This document shows positions 1 through 6,555 of a stretch of 7,017 nt of DNA, piece after piece. Each line of letters opens with the position of its first letter. The first letter of the stretch is position 1. A program made the translations under genes and the position numbers. The DNA is from Rhodobacterales bacterium UBA7416 (GTDB lineage: Bacteria > Pseudomonadota > Alphaproteobacteria > Rhodobacterales > Rhodobacteraceae). Where the stretch lies: assembly GCA_002469545.1 (NCBI GenBank), contig DKMK01000043.1, positions 1-7,017 of the forward strand, given 5' to 3'. The notes below the pieces were generated by a model. The model was not told the DNA's origin. It searched no databases and was given only the letters and a program-made list of their open reading frames with translations.

Positions 1-274
1 ACTGTTAATGATCTTTACTCTAAGTTCTTCAGCCAGATGTCTTAATGGCTGTGACAACTTCATCTGAATGCCATTTTCGGCAGACGTTTGAAATTTACCA
101 AAGAACAAGTATAAACTGTCTAATGCAGCGTTGTTCTGTGAGTTATTGTCAAATCTGGTGTTTGAGGATTGTTGGTCATGCGGCGATCTGATCTTGTTTT
201 GTGGTTTCGATTCCGTCTTTGAATGTGACGCCAGTGATAACTTTGGCGAGGTAATCAAAGCCGCATCGGCTCAT
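1..274 (-). other. Overlapping minus-strand open frames, possible gene remnant or edge-truncated gene
   Basis: Two minus-strand frames are worth recording. One is a 32-codon frame from an ATG at 274 to a TGA at 176, reading MSRCGFDYLAKVITG and ending in DQIAA; it has the look of the C-terminal tail of a longer protein, but an in-frame stop lies a few codons upstream. The other is open from a stop at 271-273 down to base 1 and off the edge (about 90 codons), with its only ATG at 63; from there it reads MKLSQPLRHLAEELRVKIINS. The two frames differ, so a frameshifted or decayed gene is possible, or a genuine gene beginning near 63 and continuing left. I do not recognise a family. No good ribosome binding site was seen. 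Chance open frames in AT-rich DNA remain a real alternative. Confidence 0.25.
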
Positions 275-597
275 ACCCGACTAGCTATTATCAAAAAATT
301 CTCGTCCTAGTTTGAGTGCAAGCGAATTTTGCCTGTCCGGCATGCGCCTTAACTGTTGAAAACCGATGCATAAGTCAGGGTTTCATCCACGTTCAAAATT
401 TGATAAGTTATATCCACGGTATGTAACGTGTTTTGGTGGGAATCGTTCTGATCATAAGTAAGCTAGCGGTTGATAAAGAACCTATTACATGCTTACAAAT
501 AACGTGCTTTATGCACTATATATTTGGCATGTGGCTTTTGTACTAAAAATCAATTGCGCGGCCTATACCAAAGTAACCAAAACGATGGACAATAGTA
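275..597. other. AT-rich intergenic region upstream of the epimerase gene
   Basis: I see no supportable gene here. The region is AT-rich and must hold the promoter of the epimerase gene, but no strong -35/-10 pair stands out: TATACC at 564-569 is a possible -10 without a good -35, and TTACAA (493-498) with TATATA (517-522) is a weak alternative with an 18-bp spacer. Short repeats are present: ATCCACG at 385-391 and 412-418, and TAACGTGNTTT at 424-434 and 500-510. None is strong enough to name as an operator. Confidence 0.4.
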
Positions 598-1536
598 ATG
601 CAGCCCAAACGAATTTTAGTGACAGGCGGCTGCGGCTTCATTGGCAAGCACTTGGTTGATCGTCTGTTAGACCATAGTCACAACGTCGTTGTTTTGGACA
701 TTGTAGAACCAGAAACAGTTCACCAAAATTTGCAATACATCTCGGGCAGTTTTTTGGACGCCAAAATGGTTGCCCAGGCAACCAAAGGTGCAAATGTTCT
801 ATTTCATTTGGCTGCAACAAAGTTTCCTCAAGAAGCAAACAAAGAACCCATCCTTGATATATCTGAAAACATAATTGGATCGGCGCAATTATTTCAGTCG
901 GCCCTAGAATGCGGCGTAGAGCGTGCAATCTTCTGTTCTTCCGGCGGTACAATCTATGGTGAAACAAATGACACACCGATCCGCGAAAACCAACCAACCA
1001 AGCCTATCGCGGCGTATGGGGTTTCTAAATTAGCGATCGAAAATTACCTCAGCTTCTTTGGTCGACAGGGTGATATGAAAACCGTATCGCTACGCGTCGC
1101 AAACCCGTATGGCCCAAAGCAAAATGTGAGAGATGTTGCAAATGCGCAGAATGCTCAAGGTGCACTGACCACATTTTGCAACAAGGCGATCTTGGGCCAG
1201 CAAATCGAAATCTGGGGTGATGGACTTGTTGAACGTGACTATGTTTTTATCAGTGATGTGATCGACGCCTTTATGGCCAGTCTGGACGCGAATTTGGACG
1301 GCCATCCGATAAATATTGGGTCGGGTTTAGGCGTATCATTGAACACGATTTTGTCTGAAATCAACCACGTTTGGGGGGCAAAGTTGGATGTGAAATACCT
1401 GCCGGGTCGGGAGTTTGATGTGTCGAAAAATTACTTGGATATCAACCGTGCTGCACATTTGTTAAATTGGACGCCACGCACGGCACTTCGTCATGGAATC
1501 GCGCTAACATTGGAACACTTGCGCTTACACAGTTGA
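598..1536 (+). CDS. NAD-dependent epimerase/dehydratase (extended SDR, UDP-glucose 4-epimerase-like)
   Basis: A 312-residue extended short-chain dehydrogenase/reductase, cytosolic, probably acting on a nucleotide-activated sugar for surface polysaccharide or glycolipid synthesis. The N-terminal Rossmann fold shows TGGCGFIG (G10, G13, G16), an acidic residue ending beta-2 (D34) for the NAD ribose, D54, and HLAA at 70-73. The active site is visible as SSGGTIYGE (S114/S115 and T118) and Y140-x3-K144. The substrate half has RVANPYGPKQ and WGDGLVERDYVFISDV, patterns typical of GalE-like epimerases. Length is normal for the family and no catalytic residue is missing. The ATG at 598 puts the Rossmann motif at the usual distance from the N-terminus, but no Shine-Dalgarno sequence precedes it. 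Its neighbours do not reveal the substrate; it seems to stand alone. Epimerase is more likely than 4,6-dehydratase, but the exact sugar cannot be told. Confidence 0.9.
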   Translation: MQPKRILVTGGCGFIGKHLVDRLLDHSHNVVVLDIVEPETVHQNLQYISGSFLDAKMVAQATKGANVLFHLAATKFPQEANKEPILDISENIIGSAQLFQSALECGVERAIFCSSGGTIYGETNDTPIRENQPTKPIAAYGVSKLAIENYLSFFGRQGDMKTVSLRVANPYGPKQNVRDVANAQNAQGALTTFCNKAILGQQIEIWGDGLVERDYVFISDVIDAFMASLDANLDGHPINIGSGLGVSLNTILSEINHVWGAKLDVKYLPGREFDVSKNYLDINRAAHLLNWTPRTALRHGIALTLEHLRLHS

Positions 1537-1588
1537 ACTAAGCCTCCCAACGAACTGTACACATTCTCTGTGTGCTGTGCAGTGAAGA

Positions 1589-1866
1589 ACGGATAAGATT
1601 TTATTGGCTCATATTTGGGATCAATTCGCCCGATGCCATATTAGAAATGAGCGTGTTTGAATGACCGTGACAGCCCAATCTATCAAACGTTGTTAGAATT
1701 GTTGGGATATGAGTTGGAAAACAATCAGGCGAATATTGGCGTTTCAATCGTGTCCGACAAGGAATCAATGACCCAAAAGTTTGTTGAGGCTGTAGAAGTG
1801 AAGAAGCGTTTCTATTCAAACCATGCACTGGGTGATTTTTTGCGGGACATAATAGCTTATCCTTAA
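1589..1866 (+). pseudogene. Small or frameshifted hypothetical gene
   Basis: A 69-codon frame runs from a TTG at 1657 to TAA at 1866, containing YQTLLELLGYELENN, then VSIVSDKESMTQKF and KKRFYSNHALGDFLRDI. Its composition is protein-like and amphipathic rather than random. Just upstream, in a different frame, 1589-1657 reads KILLAHIWDQFARCHIRNERV and stops at a TGA at 1658-1660 that overlaps the TTG. The two pieces could be one gene broken by a frameshift, in which case the intact protein would be about 90 residues or the tail of something longer. Alternatively the downstream frame is a real small gene. I do not recognise the family. No ribosome binding site was found. Base composition is more AT-rich than in the following phosphotransferase gene. 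Confidence 0.35.
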
Positions 1867-1899
1867 AGCATTGCACAAGTGACCCTGACCTTTCAATGC

Positions 1900-1926
1900 T
1901 TGCCAGTGTGCTGTGCGCGCCATAAA
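1900..1926 (+). promoter_or_regulatory. Candidate promoter for the phosphotransferase gene, possibly giving a leaderless mRNA
   Basis: TTGCCA (1900-1905, 5/6 to the sigma-70 -35 consensus) is followed after 15 bp by CATAAA (1921-1926, 4/6 to the -10). The spacer is short, so this is tentative. If used, transcription would begin about 1933, practically at the ATG at 1935, which would explain why no Shine-Dalgarno sequence precedes that start. Confidence 0.3.
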
Positions 1927-1934
1927 CAATATAG

Positions 1935-2786
1935 ATGAATTCTGTAACTGACATCGAACAACAATTGCATCGCCATTTAGTGGCCGATGGACTGATTTCT
2001 GACGATACAATTTGGCACCCGCAAACGGGTGGGCGCACCAACAAAGTGTGGCGCCTGACGGGTGCGTCGGATTTGATTTGCAAATTGTATTTAGATGCAT
2101 CTGCGAACCCATTGTATGCGAATACGCCGCTGGCGGAATACGAATGCCTGCGTGCATTGGCGGGTGAAAATGTTGCGCCTGATGCGCATGGGTTTGTTGA
2201 AACACCATTTGGTGTGGTGTTGTTGTACCATTACATTGCGGGTCAGCTCTGGGATGGTGATGTGTTGGCCGTGGCCGATTTGTTGCATCGCGTTCATGGA
2301 TTAAGCCCGTCCATAGGCTTGCGCGTTTTGCCCGATGATGCGCCATCTGTGGTGGCACAGGGATTGGATATTTTAGACAAAGTAAAGGGCGGGCTGGGCG
2401 ATGAATTACGTGCCGTGCGCCCAGATGTGTACATTGAACCGGCCGCACCCGTTTTGATCCATACGGATGTGGTTGCGGGCAATTTGATAAACGGCGCCGA
2501 CGGGTTGCGGTTGATTGACTGGCAATGCCCTGCCTTGGGTGATCCGTTGGTGGATGTGGCGATGTTTTTGTCGCCAGCCATGCATTTCATTTATGGCACT
2601 GCGCCGTTGACGGCGGATGGCAAGGCTGCGTTTTTAAATGCAATTAATCCCGCGTTACGCGCGCGTTATGAATGTGCGGGGGCGTTGTACCATTGGCGGA
2701 TGGCGGCGTATTGCTTGTGGCGATTTGACCAAGGGATTGCAGATTATAAACAGGCCGCATTATTGGAAACGGTGCTGTTAAAGTAA
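1935..2786 (+). CDS. Phosphotransferase of the aminoglycoside phosphotransferase/choline kinase fold
   Basis: A 283-residue cytosolic small-molecule kinase of the APH family (protein-kinase-like fold). In order: a nucleotide loop TGGRTNKVWR (31-40), the beta-3 lysine in LICKLY (K50), an acidic helix region around E68-E70, the catalytic loop HTDVVAGN (H176, D178, N183; the family's HxDx4N motif), and the metal-binding segment LIDWQCPALGDP (D195), the counterpart of DFG. All key residues are present, so it should be active. The substrate cannot be read from the sequence; choline, ethanolamine, a sugar or another hydroxylated compound are as likely as an antibiotic, and there is no sign of a resistance cassette. 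The 3' end overlaps the convergent ubiB by 9 bp. No Shine-Dalgarno sequence precedes the ATG. It has no obvious operon partner. Confidence 0.88.
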   Translation: MNSVTDIEQQLHRHLVADGLISDDTIWHPQTGGRTNKVWRLTGASDLICKLYLDASANPLYANTPLAEYECLRALAGENVAPDAHGFVETPFGVVLLYHYIAGQLWDGDVLAVADLLHRVHGLSPSIGLRVLPDDAPSVVAQGLDILDKVKGGLGDELRAVRPDVYIEPAAPVLIHTDVVAGNLINGADGLRLIDWQCPALGDPLVDVAMFLSPAMHFIYGTAPLTADGKAAFLNAINPALRARYECAGALYHWRMAAYCLWRFDQGIADYKQAALLETVLLK

Positions 2787-4310
2787 TCCCAGCGCGTAGA
2801 CACCGATCAAAGCCACGGTGCCACCAAGCCCTGCATATAATGCTTTATGACGAAGGTTGCGCGATTTTGTTTTGGGTGGTTGGGGCGCTTGGGCGTTCAA
2901 CATGCCCTCGATCATTTGGGGAAGCTTGGGGCCAAAGCGTGACAGAACCATCGCCGTTTTCATCAGATCACGCGCAAACGCACGCGGCCCAAGATTTTCT
3001 TTTATATAGGCTTCGACCTCTGGGCGGGCGGCGTCCCAGATATCCAATGAAACAGGATCGATGGACCGCGCCACACCTTCGACAACGACCATGGTGCGTT
3101 GAAGCAAGATCAGCTCTGTGCGGGTTTCCATGCCGAAGCGTTCGGTGACATCAAATAGATGCGACAGCAAACGCGCCATAGAGATATCTTCGGCGGAATG
3201 GCCAAAGATGGGCTCGCCTACGGCACGCAATGCTTGGGCAAACTCGTCGACATCTTGGTCGGCGGGAATATATCCTGCTTCGAAATGTACTTCGGCAACG
3301 CGGCGGTAATCCTTGCGGATAAAGCCCATTAAAATTTCGGCGTAAACACGACGCGTATATTCATCGATACGGCCCATAATGCCAAAATCAAATGCAACCA
3401 ATTCGCCATTGGCATTTAATTTTAAATTACCTTGATGCATGTCGCCGTGGAAAAACCCATCACGCAATGCATGACGCAAGAACATCGACAAAATACGGGT
3501 TGCAAGCTCGTGCATATCCGTACCGGCGGCACGCAACGCATCCACATCAGCCAAAGGAATTCCATCTACCCAATCCAAGGTCATAACCTTGCGACCTGAA
3601 TATTCCCAATGAACATGCGGTATCGACAACAGCGCATCATCCGCTGTGTTAGCCTCAAATTCAGACGCGGCGGATGCTTCAAGCCGTAAATCTAATTCGC
3701 CGCGTACAATAGAATCGAAATGCTTGATCACTTCGTTTGGGTGTAGGCGGCGCGATCGTGGCGACAGACGCTCGATCATGCCGGCGGCAAAATAAAACGC
3801 GTCGATATCTTTACGGAATGCCTTTTCGATACCGGGGCGCAAAACTTTGATTGCAACTTTTTGACCGGTACTTTTTAGACGCGCTTGATGCACCTGTGCA
3901 ATAGATGCGGCGGCGATGGGTTCGGAAATATCATCGAATAATGTATCAACAGATTGGCCTAAATCGGCTTCGATTTCCTTGATTGCAATTGCACGATCAA
4001 AGGGGGGTAAGCTTTCTTGTAAAACACGTAGCTGTTGTGCCAATTCATGGCCAACCACATCGGGGCGTGTCGATAGAATTTGACCAAACTTAATATACGC
4101 AGGCCCCAACGCAGTGATTGCGCGTACAATAGGCGGGTATTGTGGGTCGCCCTTTAGCCCCAAGAATTTAAACGGCCAGCCCAGAACACGCGCTGTCAAC
4201 TTGACCATCGGTGGCAAGTCCAACTTGTCCATCACAACGTCCATAGCGCCTGTGCGTTCGAACGTGGCACCTGTACGGATTAATCGCCAAATATTATGTG
4301 GCCCACGCAT
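2778..4310 (-). CDS. ubiB: Ubiquinone biosynthesis protein UbiB (ABC1/ADCK atypical kinase-like ATPase)
   Basis: A 510-residue UbiB, the membrane-associated atypical kinase/ATPase needed for ubiquinone synthesis, thought to help lipid intermediates reach the soluble Ubi enzymes. The N-terminal RGPHNIWRLIRTGATFERTG is of the alphaproteobacterial type. The family-specific KFGQ (74-77) lies in PAYIKFGQILSTRPD; the alanine-rich nucleotide loop is AAASIAQVH (133-141), the beta-3 lysine is K155, the catalytic loop is HGDMHQGN (H288, D290, N295), and the metal-binding motif is DFG at 308-310. A hydrophobic helix at about 490-510 forms a C-terminal membrane anchor. Its ATG directly follows the ubiE stop codon, with GGGTGG about 9 nt upstream inside ubiE, indicating one mRNA and translational coupling. 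The family, length and motifs all agree. Confidence 0.97.
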   Translation of the reverse strand: MRGPHNIWRLIRTGATFERTGAMDVVMDKLDLPPMVKLTARVLGWPFKFLGLKGDPQYPPIVRAITALGPAYIKFGQILSTRPDVVGHELAQQLRVLQESLPPFDRAIAIKEIEADLGQSVDTLFDDISEPIAAASIAQVHQARLKSTGQKVAIKVLRPGIEKAFRKDIDAFYFAAGMIERLSPRSRRLHPNEVIKHFDSIVRGELDLRLEASAASEFEANTADDALLSIPHVHWEYSGRKVMTLDWVDGIPLADVDALRAAGTDMHELATRILSMFLRHALRDGFFHGDMHQGNLKLNANGELVAFDFGIMGRIDEYTRRVYAEILMGFIRKDYRRVAEVHFEAGYIPADQDVDEFAQALRAVGEPIFGHSAEDISMARLLSHLFDVTERFGMETRTELILLQRTMVVVEGVARSIDPVSLDIWDAARPEVEAYIKENLGPRAFARDLMKTAMVLSRFGPKLPQMIEGMLNAQAPQPPKTKSRNLRHKALYAGLGGTVALIGVYALGLL

Positions 4311-5060
4311 TTAGATTTTCCACCCAGAATGCAAACAGGCGATGCCCATCGTCATGTTTCGGTATTTCGCATTGGCAAAACCTGCCTTGCGCACCATGCC
4401 CAAAAACGTTTCTTGGTCTGGGAATTTGCGAATGCTTTCAACCAAATACTGATAACTGTCAGCATCATTGGCGATCAATTTTCCCATCGGCGGAATCACA
4501 TTAAATGAATACCGATCATACGCCCATTGCATTGCGGGATTTGGAATTTGACTAAACTCCAAAACCATCAATCGACCACCTGGGCGTAAAACGCGGTACG
4601 CTTCGTTTAGCGCTTCTTGGGGGCGGGTGACATTACGGATGCCAAATGAAATCGTGTAAACATCAAACGAGTTGTCCTCGAATGGTAACGCCATGGCATC
4701 ACCACATACCCAATCCAAATGATCAGACAAATCTTCGGCTTCGGCGCGGGTTTTGCCAGCATCCAACATGCCTTGGGTCATGTCAAAAACGGTCGCATGT
4801 GCAGACGGCGCGCGTTCAAGGAAACGAAACGATATGTCACCGGTACCACCGGCCACATCCAACAGCTTTTGGTTATCGCGCGGGGACAACCAGTCCATCA
4901 TCGCAGCCTTCCAGATGCGGTGGATTCCCATGGACATAACATCATTCATTACATCGTATTTCGAGGCCACAGATGAAAACACGCCGCGCACCATGCCCGC
5001 TTTGTCTTTCTCGTCGACCTCTTTGAAACCGAAATGCGTTTTGCTGTTTTGTTTCGCCAT
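4311..5060 (-). CDS. ubiE: Ubiquinone (and menaquinone) biosynthesis C-methyltransferase UbiE
   Basis: A 249-residue class I SAM-dependent methyltransferase of the UbiE/COQ5 family, which C-methylates the benzoquinol ring in ubiquinone synthesis (and demethylmenaquinol where menaquinone is made). After FGFKEVDEKDK come the UbiE signature SKYDVMNDVMSMGIHRIWK (about 33-51), motif I LLDVAGGTGDISF (D68, G71, G72, G74) for SAM, the acidic D93 in VFDMTQGML, GDAMALPF with D121, then SFGIRNV (138-144) and YRVLRPGGRLMVLEF. The C-terminus has the usual MTMGIACLHSGWK. It is the first gene of a ubiE-ubiB operon: its TAA (4311-4313 on the plus strand) abuts the ubiB ATG. The start is supported by AGGAC 7 nt upstream. 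Ubiquinone alone is the likely product pathway in this group. Confidence 0.97.
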   Translation of the reverse strand: MAKQNSKTHFGFKEVDEKDKAGMVRGVFSSVASKYDVMNDVMSMGIHRIWKAAMMDWLSPRDNQKLLDVAGGTGDISFRFLERAPSAHATVFDMTQGMLDAGKTRAEAEDLSDHLDWVCGDAMALPFEDNSFDVYTISFGIRNVTRPQEALNEAYRVLRPGGRLMVLEFSQIPNPAMQWAYDRYSFNVIPPMGKLIANDADSYQYLVESIRKFPDQETFLGMVRKAGFANAKYRNMTMGIACLHSGWKI

Positions 5061-5221
5061 TGTTTACGTCCTGAATTTGCCGCCCTTATAGGCCGAATCT
5101 TCGACGGGGGGAATGCGTCACCTTCACGGATATAATTTTATTCACATTTTGGAAATAATCCCTCGAAAATAGGTCGAATTTTTACTAAGCTGTCGCGAAA
5201 TCATCGGGGGACGATTGAAAG
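5061..5221. promoter_or_regulatory. Divergent intergenic region between ubiE and the small membrane protein gene
   Basis: This 161-bp spacer must hold the promoters of the leftward ubiE-ubiB operon and the rightward gene at 5222. I see a ubiE ribosome binding site (AGGAC on the minus strand, 5068-5072) and an AT-rich core at about 5130-5160, but no -35/-10 pair clean enough to call on either strand. On the plus strand GGGGGA (5206-5211) lies 10 nt before the ATG at 5222 and may serve as its ribosome binding site. Confidence 0.5.
5068..5072 (-). promoter_or_regulatory. Ribosome binding site of ubiE
   Basis: AGGAC on the minus strand, with 7 nt between it and the ATG, complementary to the 3' end of 16S rRNA. 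It fixes the ubiE start at 5060. Confidence 0.7.
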
Positions 5222-5581
5222 ATGAGTAAGAAAATAAAATTGCTAATGTTATTGGCAAACATATTACTCCTAATATTGATCTGTTTTTTTGTGGTAAAGG
5301 CTGTGAATGGCCGTGCGTCTGAAATCGCAGCTGTGCGCATGACGAAAACCTGTCAACACATTGTAACGCAAATGAATGCCCAAAACATGACGCTTGCTGA
5401 TGCGGCGAATTATGCGTCCCAACAGGGCACAGTTGGTGACTATTCACCTACCGTTAAGGTGTTCAACGGCGCAGAAGGCGTGATTTTGGAAACGAATGAC
5501 CCATCTATTATGGTTAACATCTTGGAAAAGAAAGAAACCGAGTTCGCCCGTGTAAATTGCAGTAAACTGGCGCGAAACTAG
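5222..5581 (+). CDS. Small protein with one N-terminal membrane anchor, function unknown
   Basis: A 119-residue protein I cannot assign to a family. A basic start (MSKKIK) leads into one strongly hydrophobic helix at about 7-25, without an obvious signal peptidase site, so it is best read as a signal anchor with the N-terminus in the cytoplasm and about 90 residues in the periplasm. The soluble part has a predicted helical stretch (about 34-68, including MTKTCQHIVTQMNAQ) followed by a likely strand-rich segment (YSPTVKVFNGAEGVILETND). Two cysteines, C44 and C113, lie in the periplasmic part and could pair. It shares an apparent operon with mutM: its TAG is immediately followed by the mutM TTG. 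The layout resembles small sensor-like or pilin-like domains only in outline. Being an expressed protein is well supported by coupling to mutM. Confidence 0.75.
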   Translation: MSKKIKLLMLLANILLLILICFFVVKAVNGRASEIAAVRMTKTCQHIVTQMNAQNMTLADAANYASQQGTVGDYSPTVKVFNGAEGVILETNDPSIMVNILEKKETEFARVNCSKLARN

Positions 5582-6451
5582 TTGCCCGAGCTTCCAGAAG
5601 TCGAAACGGTCCGACGTGGATTAGAACCCGTCATGACGGGCGCTGTCATCACGCGTGCTGACATTCGCCGCCCGGATTTACGCTGGCCATTCCCTGATAA
5701 CATGGCGACGCGCCTGACTGGTGCGACTGTGTTGCGTTTGCGCAGGCGTTCCAAATATATTCTTTGCGATTTGGACACGGGCGAAACGCTGTTGATCCAT
5801 CTGGGCATGTCGGGTCGCATGATCATTACCCCATTAACGGGGGATCGCGGTGACATGCTTGGCGAATTCCACAAATTTCATACGGCCCCCGAAAAACACG
5901 ACCATGTTGTTCTGGATATGGCGGATGGCACGCGGATCACATTTAATGATACCCGCCGCTTTGGCGCGATGGATTTGATTTCAACGGACGCACTCGACGC
6001 ACATAAGCTGATTGCGCATCTGGGCCCTGAACCCTTGGGTAATGGATTCGATTCGACTTATTTGGCGCAAAAACTGGACGGTAAAAAGTCACCAATCAAA
6101 TCGGCACTGCTAGATCAACGTGTCGTTTCGGGCTTGGGCAACATTTATGTGTGCGAATCCCTGTGGCGTGCGGGCATCAGTCCGACACGATTGTCGGGTG
6201 AAATTGACCAACCGATTCTTGATAAACTGGTCCCAATCATCCGCGACGTCCTAACCGAAGCCATTGCCGCCGGCGGGTCCTCCTTAAAAGATCATCGTCA
6301 AACCAATGGTGATTTGGGTTATTTTCAACACTCTTTCGCTGCATATGGGCGTGAAAGCGAAAAATGCCGGACCTTAAATTGCACAGGTTCAATTAAAAGA
6401 ATCGTTCAGGCTGGACGTTCCACCTTCTTTTGCGCTAAATGCCAGAACTAA
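5582..6451 (+). CDS. mutM: Formamidopyrimidine-DNA glycosylase (Fpg/MutM)
   Basis: A 289-residue bifunctional DNA glycosylase/AP lyase that removes 8-oxoguanine and formamidopyrimidines in base-excision repair. The N-terminus MPELPEVETVRRGL gives the catalytic proline P2 (exposed after Met removal) and E3; K58 in RRRSKYI, the void-filling M76 in HLGMSGRM and RRFG (125-128) are all present. The helix-two-turn-helix has QRVVSGLGNIYVCE (179-192), and the zinc finger is C262-x4-C267-x16-C284-x2-C287 with R279 in GRSTFFC. The CX4C first pair is usual for alphaproteobacteria. The TTG at 5582 must be the start because the proline has to be residue 2. There is no Shine-Dalgarno sequence; translation is probably coupled to the upstream gene, whose TAG abuts the TTG. 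Nothing is missing, so it should be active. Confidence 0.98.
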   Translation: MPELPEVETVRRGLEPVMTGAVITRADIRRPDLRWPFPDNMATRLTGATVLRLRRRSKYILCDLDTGETLLIHLGMSGRMIITPLTGDRGDMLGEFHKFHTAPEKHDHVVLDMADGTRITFNDTRRFGAMDLISTDALDAHKLIAHLGPEPLGNGFDSTYLAQKLDGKKSPIKSALLDQRVVSGLGNIYVCESLWRAGISPTRLSGEIDQPILDKLVPIIRDVLTEAIAAGGSSLKDHRQTNGDLGYFQHSFAAYGRESEKCRTLNCTGSIKRIVQAGRSTFFCAKCQN

Positions 6452-6485
6452 GGGAAATGTCGTGCATAAAGGTGCGTTTGCCCCG

Positions 6486-6514
6486 TTGACTATCAATTGG
6501 ATCGGCCCTATACG
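6486..6514 (+). promoter_or_regulatory. Sigma-70-type promoter of rpsT
   Basis: TTGACT (6486-6491, 5/6 to consensus) and TATACG (6509-6514, 4/6) are separated by an ideal 17 bp. Transcription would start at about 6521, leaving a leader of about 35 nt before the rpsT start. This is the best promoter in the window and gives rpsT its own transcript, independent of mutM. Confidence 0.65.
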
Positions 6515-6544
6515 GCGGCTTCATCTTTCGCATTCGACAAGATC

Positions 6545-6550
6545 AGGAAA
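6545..6550 (+). promoter_or_regulatory. Ribosome binding site of rpsT
   Basis: AGGAAA, with the AGGA core 7 nt before the ATG at 6556. A well-placed site, as expected for a highly expressed ribosomal protein gene. Confidence 0.7.
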
Positions 6551-6555
6551 TTATC

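Noticed and set aside
383..418. Two DnaA-box-like sequences sharing ATCCACG (383-391 and 410-418) in AT-rich DNA
   Set aside because: Each matches only 7 of 9 positions of TTATCCACA, and there is no cluster of good boxes, so an origin or DnaA site is not supported.
424..510. TAACGTGNTTT direct repeat (424-434 and 500-510) upstream of the epimerase
   Set aside because: Ten fixed bases 76 bp apart with no symmetry and no clear link to a promoter; could easily be chance.
1561..1575. Small hairpin ACAC/GTGT shortly after the epimerase stop as a terminator
   Set aside because: The stem is only 4 bp and no T-run follows.
1601..2448. Long minus-strand open frames opposite the phosphotransferase gene and its upstream region
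   Set aside because: They are out-of-frame shadows; their cysteine-, histidine- and proline-rich translations lack motifs, while the plus-strand gene has intact kinase motifs.
1935..2786. Antibiotic resistance gene (aminoglycoside phosphotransferase)
   Set aside because: The APH fold is shared with many metabolic kinases; there is no cassette, integron or transposon context and no drug-specific signature that I can see.
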